Below are positions 63,520 to 64,000 of a DNA stretch of 64,000 bases, piece by piece. Every line of letters starts with the position of its first letter. Position 1 is the stretch's first letter. A program made the translations under genes and the position numbers. Source of the DNA: Tistrella mobilis (GTDB lineage: Bacteria > Pseudomonadota > Alphaproteobacteria > Tistrellales > Tistrellaceae); assembly GCF_041468085.1 (NCBI RefSeq), contig NZ_CP121017.1:1963501-2027500 (forward strand). The letters run 5' to 3'. The notes beneath the pieces are model-generated. The model did not search any database, was not told the origin of the DNA, and worked only from the letters and a program-made list of their open reading frames with translations.

Positions 63520-64000
63520 TCAGGCGGACAGGAACTGGTCCTGATAGCCGTTGCGCTTGGCGACGAACCAGCTTTCCTGCACCGGCCACCACCACAGCTT
63601 GTCCAGCGCGTCGCCCGGATAGGCGGCGGCGAAGAAGGCCTTGTTCTCGGGCGTCAGCAGCGCGTCGGCGCCCTTGACGGTGGAGTTGTAGCCCATGTGA
63701 TTGGCCAGCATCGCGCCCGCTTCCGGGGTCAGCAGCCAGTTGATGAAGGCATAGGCGTTGTCGAGATTCGGCGCCTTGGAGGTGAGGCACACGCCTTCCA
63801 TCCAGGCCAGCGCGCCTTCCTTGGGCGCGATGTAACCGAAGGGCAGGCCTTCCTTCGACAGGGCCAGCGACGACGAATCCCAGGTCTGGCCGATCACGCA
63901 GCCATTGGCACGGAAAGCGCCCTGGGCCTCGTTTTCGTTGCTCCAGAACTGGCCGACATTCTTCTTGTGCTTGATGGCTTCGGCGATGATGACGTCGTAG
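63520..64000 (-). CDS. Polyamine-type extracellular binding protein, C-terminal part
   Basis: The frame is open to the window end, so only the last 160 residues are seen and the N-terminus is missing. They match the C-lobe of PotD/PotF-like binding proteins: CVIGQTWDSSSLAL, YIAPKEGALAWMEGVCL, NLDNAYAFINWLLTPE and a WWWPVQESW segment. It would capture the substrate in the periplasm and deliver it to the permease encoded downstream. Confidence 0.88.
   Translation of the reverse strand, partial: YDVIIAEAIKHKKNVGQFWSNENEAQGAFRANGCVIGQTWDSSSLALSKEGLPFGYIAPKEGALAWMEGVCLTSKAPNLDNAYAFINWLLTPEAGAMLANHMGYNSTVKGADALLTPENKAFFAAAYPGDALDKLWWWPVQESWFVAKRNGYQDQFLSA

Overview
The window is one contiguous piece of a GC-rich (roughly 70% by eye) bacterial chromosome with tightly packed genes on both strands. 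The family mix points to an alphaproteobacterium, probably of the Rhodospirillales/Tistrella kind: GH17/GT2 glucan enzymes, CobC-CobQ-BtuB behind a cobalamin riboswitch, a Zur-ZnuABC locus, a PotABCD-type transporter and mmsA/mmsB valine catabolism. The taxon is inferred from gene style only; there is no rRNA or other phylogenetic marker here. No IS element, prophage or CRISPR array was seen.

Layout. 1-1.4 kb: end of exbD and tonB. 1.4-4.1 kb (-): NdvB-like GH17-GT2 glucan synthase. 4.4-6.6 kb: a small membrane protein and an RTX lipase. 6.8-9.1 kb (+): glucokinase and agmatine deiminase. 9.1-13.7 kb: pirin, an M24 hydrolase plus MFS transporter operon, and a divergent AraC regulator. 13.7-16.5 kb (-): a CDF-like protein and a second GH17 membrane enzyme. 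16.6-21.4 kb (-): cobalamin riboswitch, btuB, cobQ, cobC. 21.4-27.3 kb: PRC-barrel protein, SIMPL protein, HrpB helicase, rhodanese and a LysR regulator. 27.4-34.1 kb (+): an amidase, then a Fur-box-headed iron operon of imelysin, di-haem oxidoreductase, second imelysin and DUF1513 protein.

34.1-36.6 kb (-): ABM monooxygenase, HAD phosphatase and a solitary HsdR-N-like nuclease domain protein of possible foreign origin. 36.8-41.7 kb: valine catabolism genes mmsA, acyl-CoA dehydrogenase and mmsB with a divergent LysR gene. 41.8-45.5 kb (+): nucleoside transporter, an aberrant tRNA-Leu-like gene and an unusual radical SAM protein. 45.6-50.7 kb (+): a five-gene acyl-CoA type operon. 50.8-56 kb (+): TetR regulator and a two-component RND pump. 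56-59.5 kb: zinc uptake locus. 59.6-60.6 kb: DUF900 hydrolase. 60.6-64 kb (-): polyamine-type ABC transporter, cut by the window end.

Working together: TonB/ExbD would power BtuB, whose expression the riboswitch ties to cobalamin status while CobQ and CobC supply corrinoid assembly steps. The radical SAM protein has a B12-binding-like N-terminus but lacks the usual B12 ligand motif. Metal homeostasis is a clear theme, with a Fur-type iron operon and Zur-type zinc uptake. The least explained items are the Cx5Cx2C radical SAM protein beside the malformed tRNA-like gene, the M24 enzyme without metal ligands, the CDF-like protein without zinc ligands, and a perfect 20-bp palindrome between the lipase and glucokinase genes.
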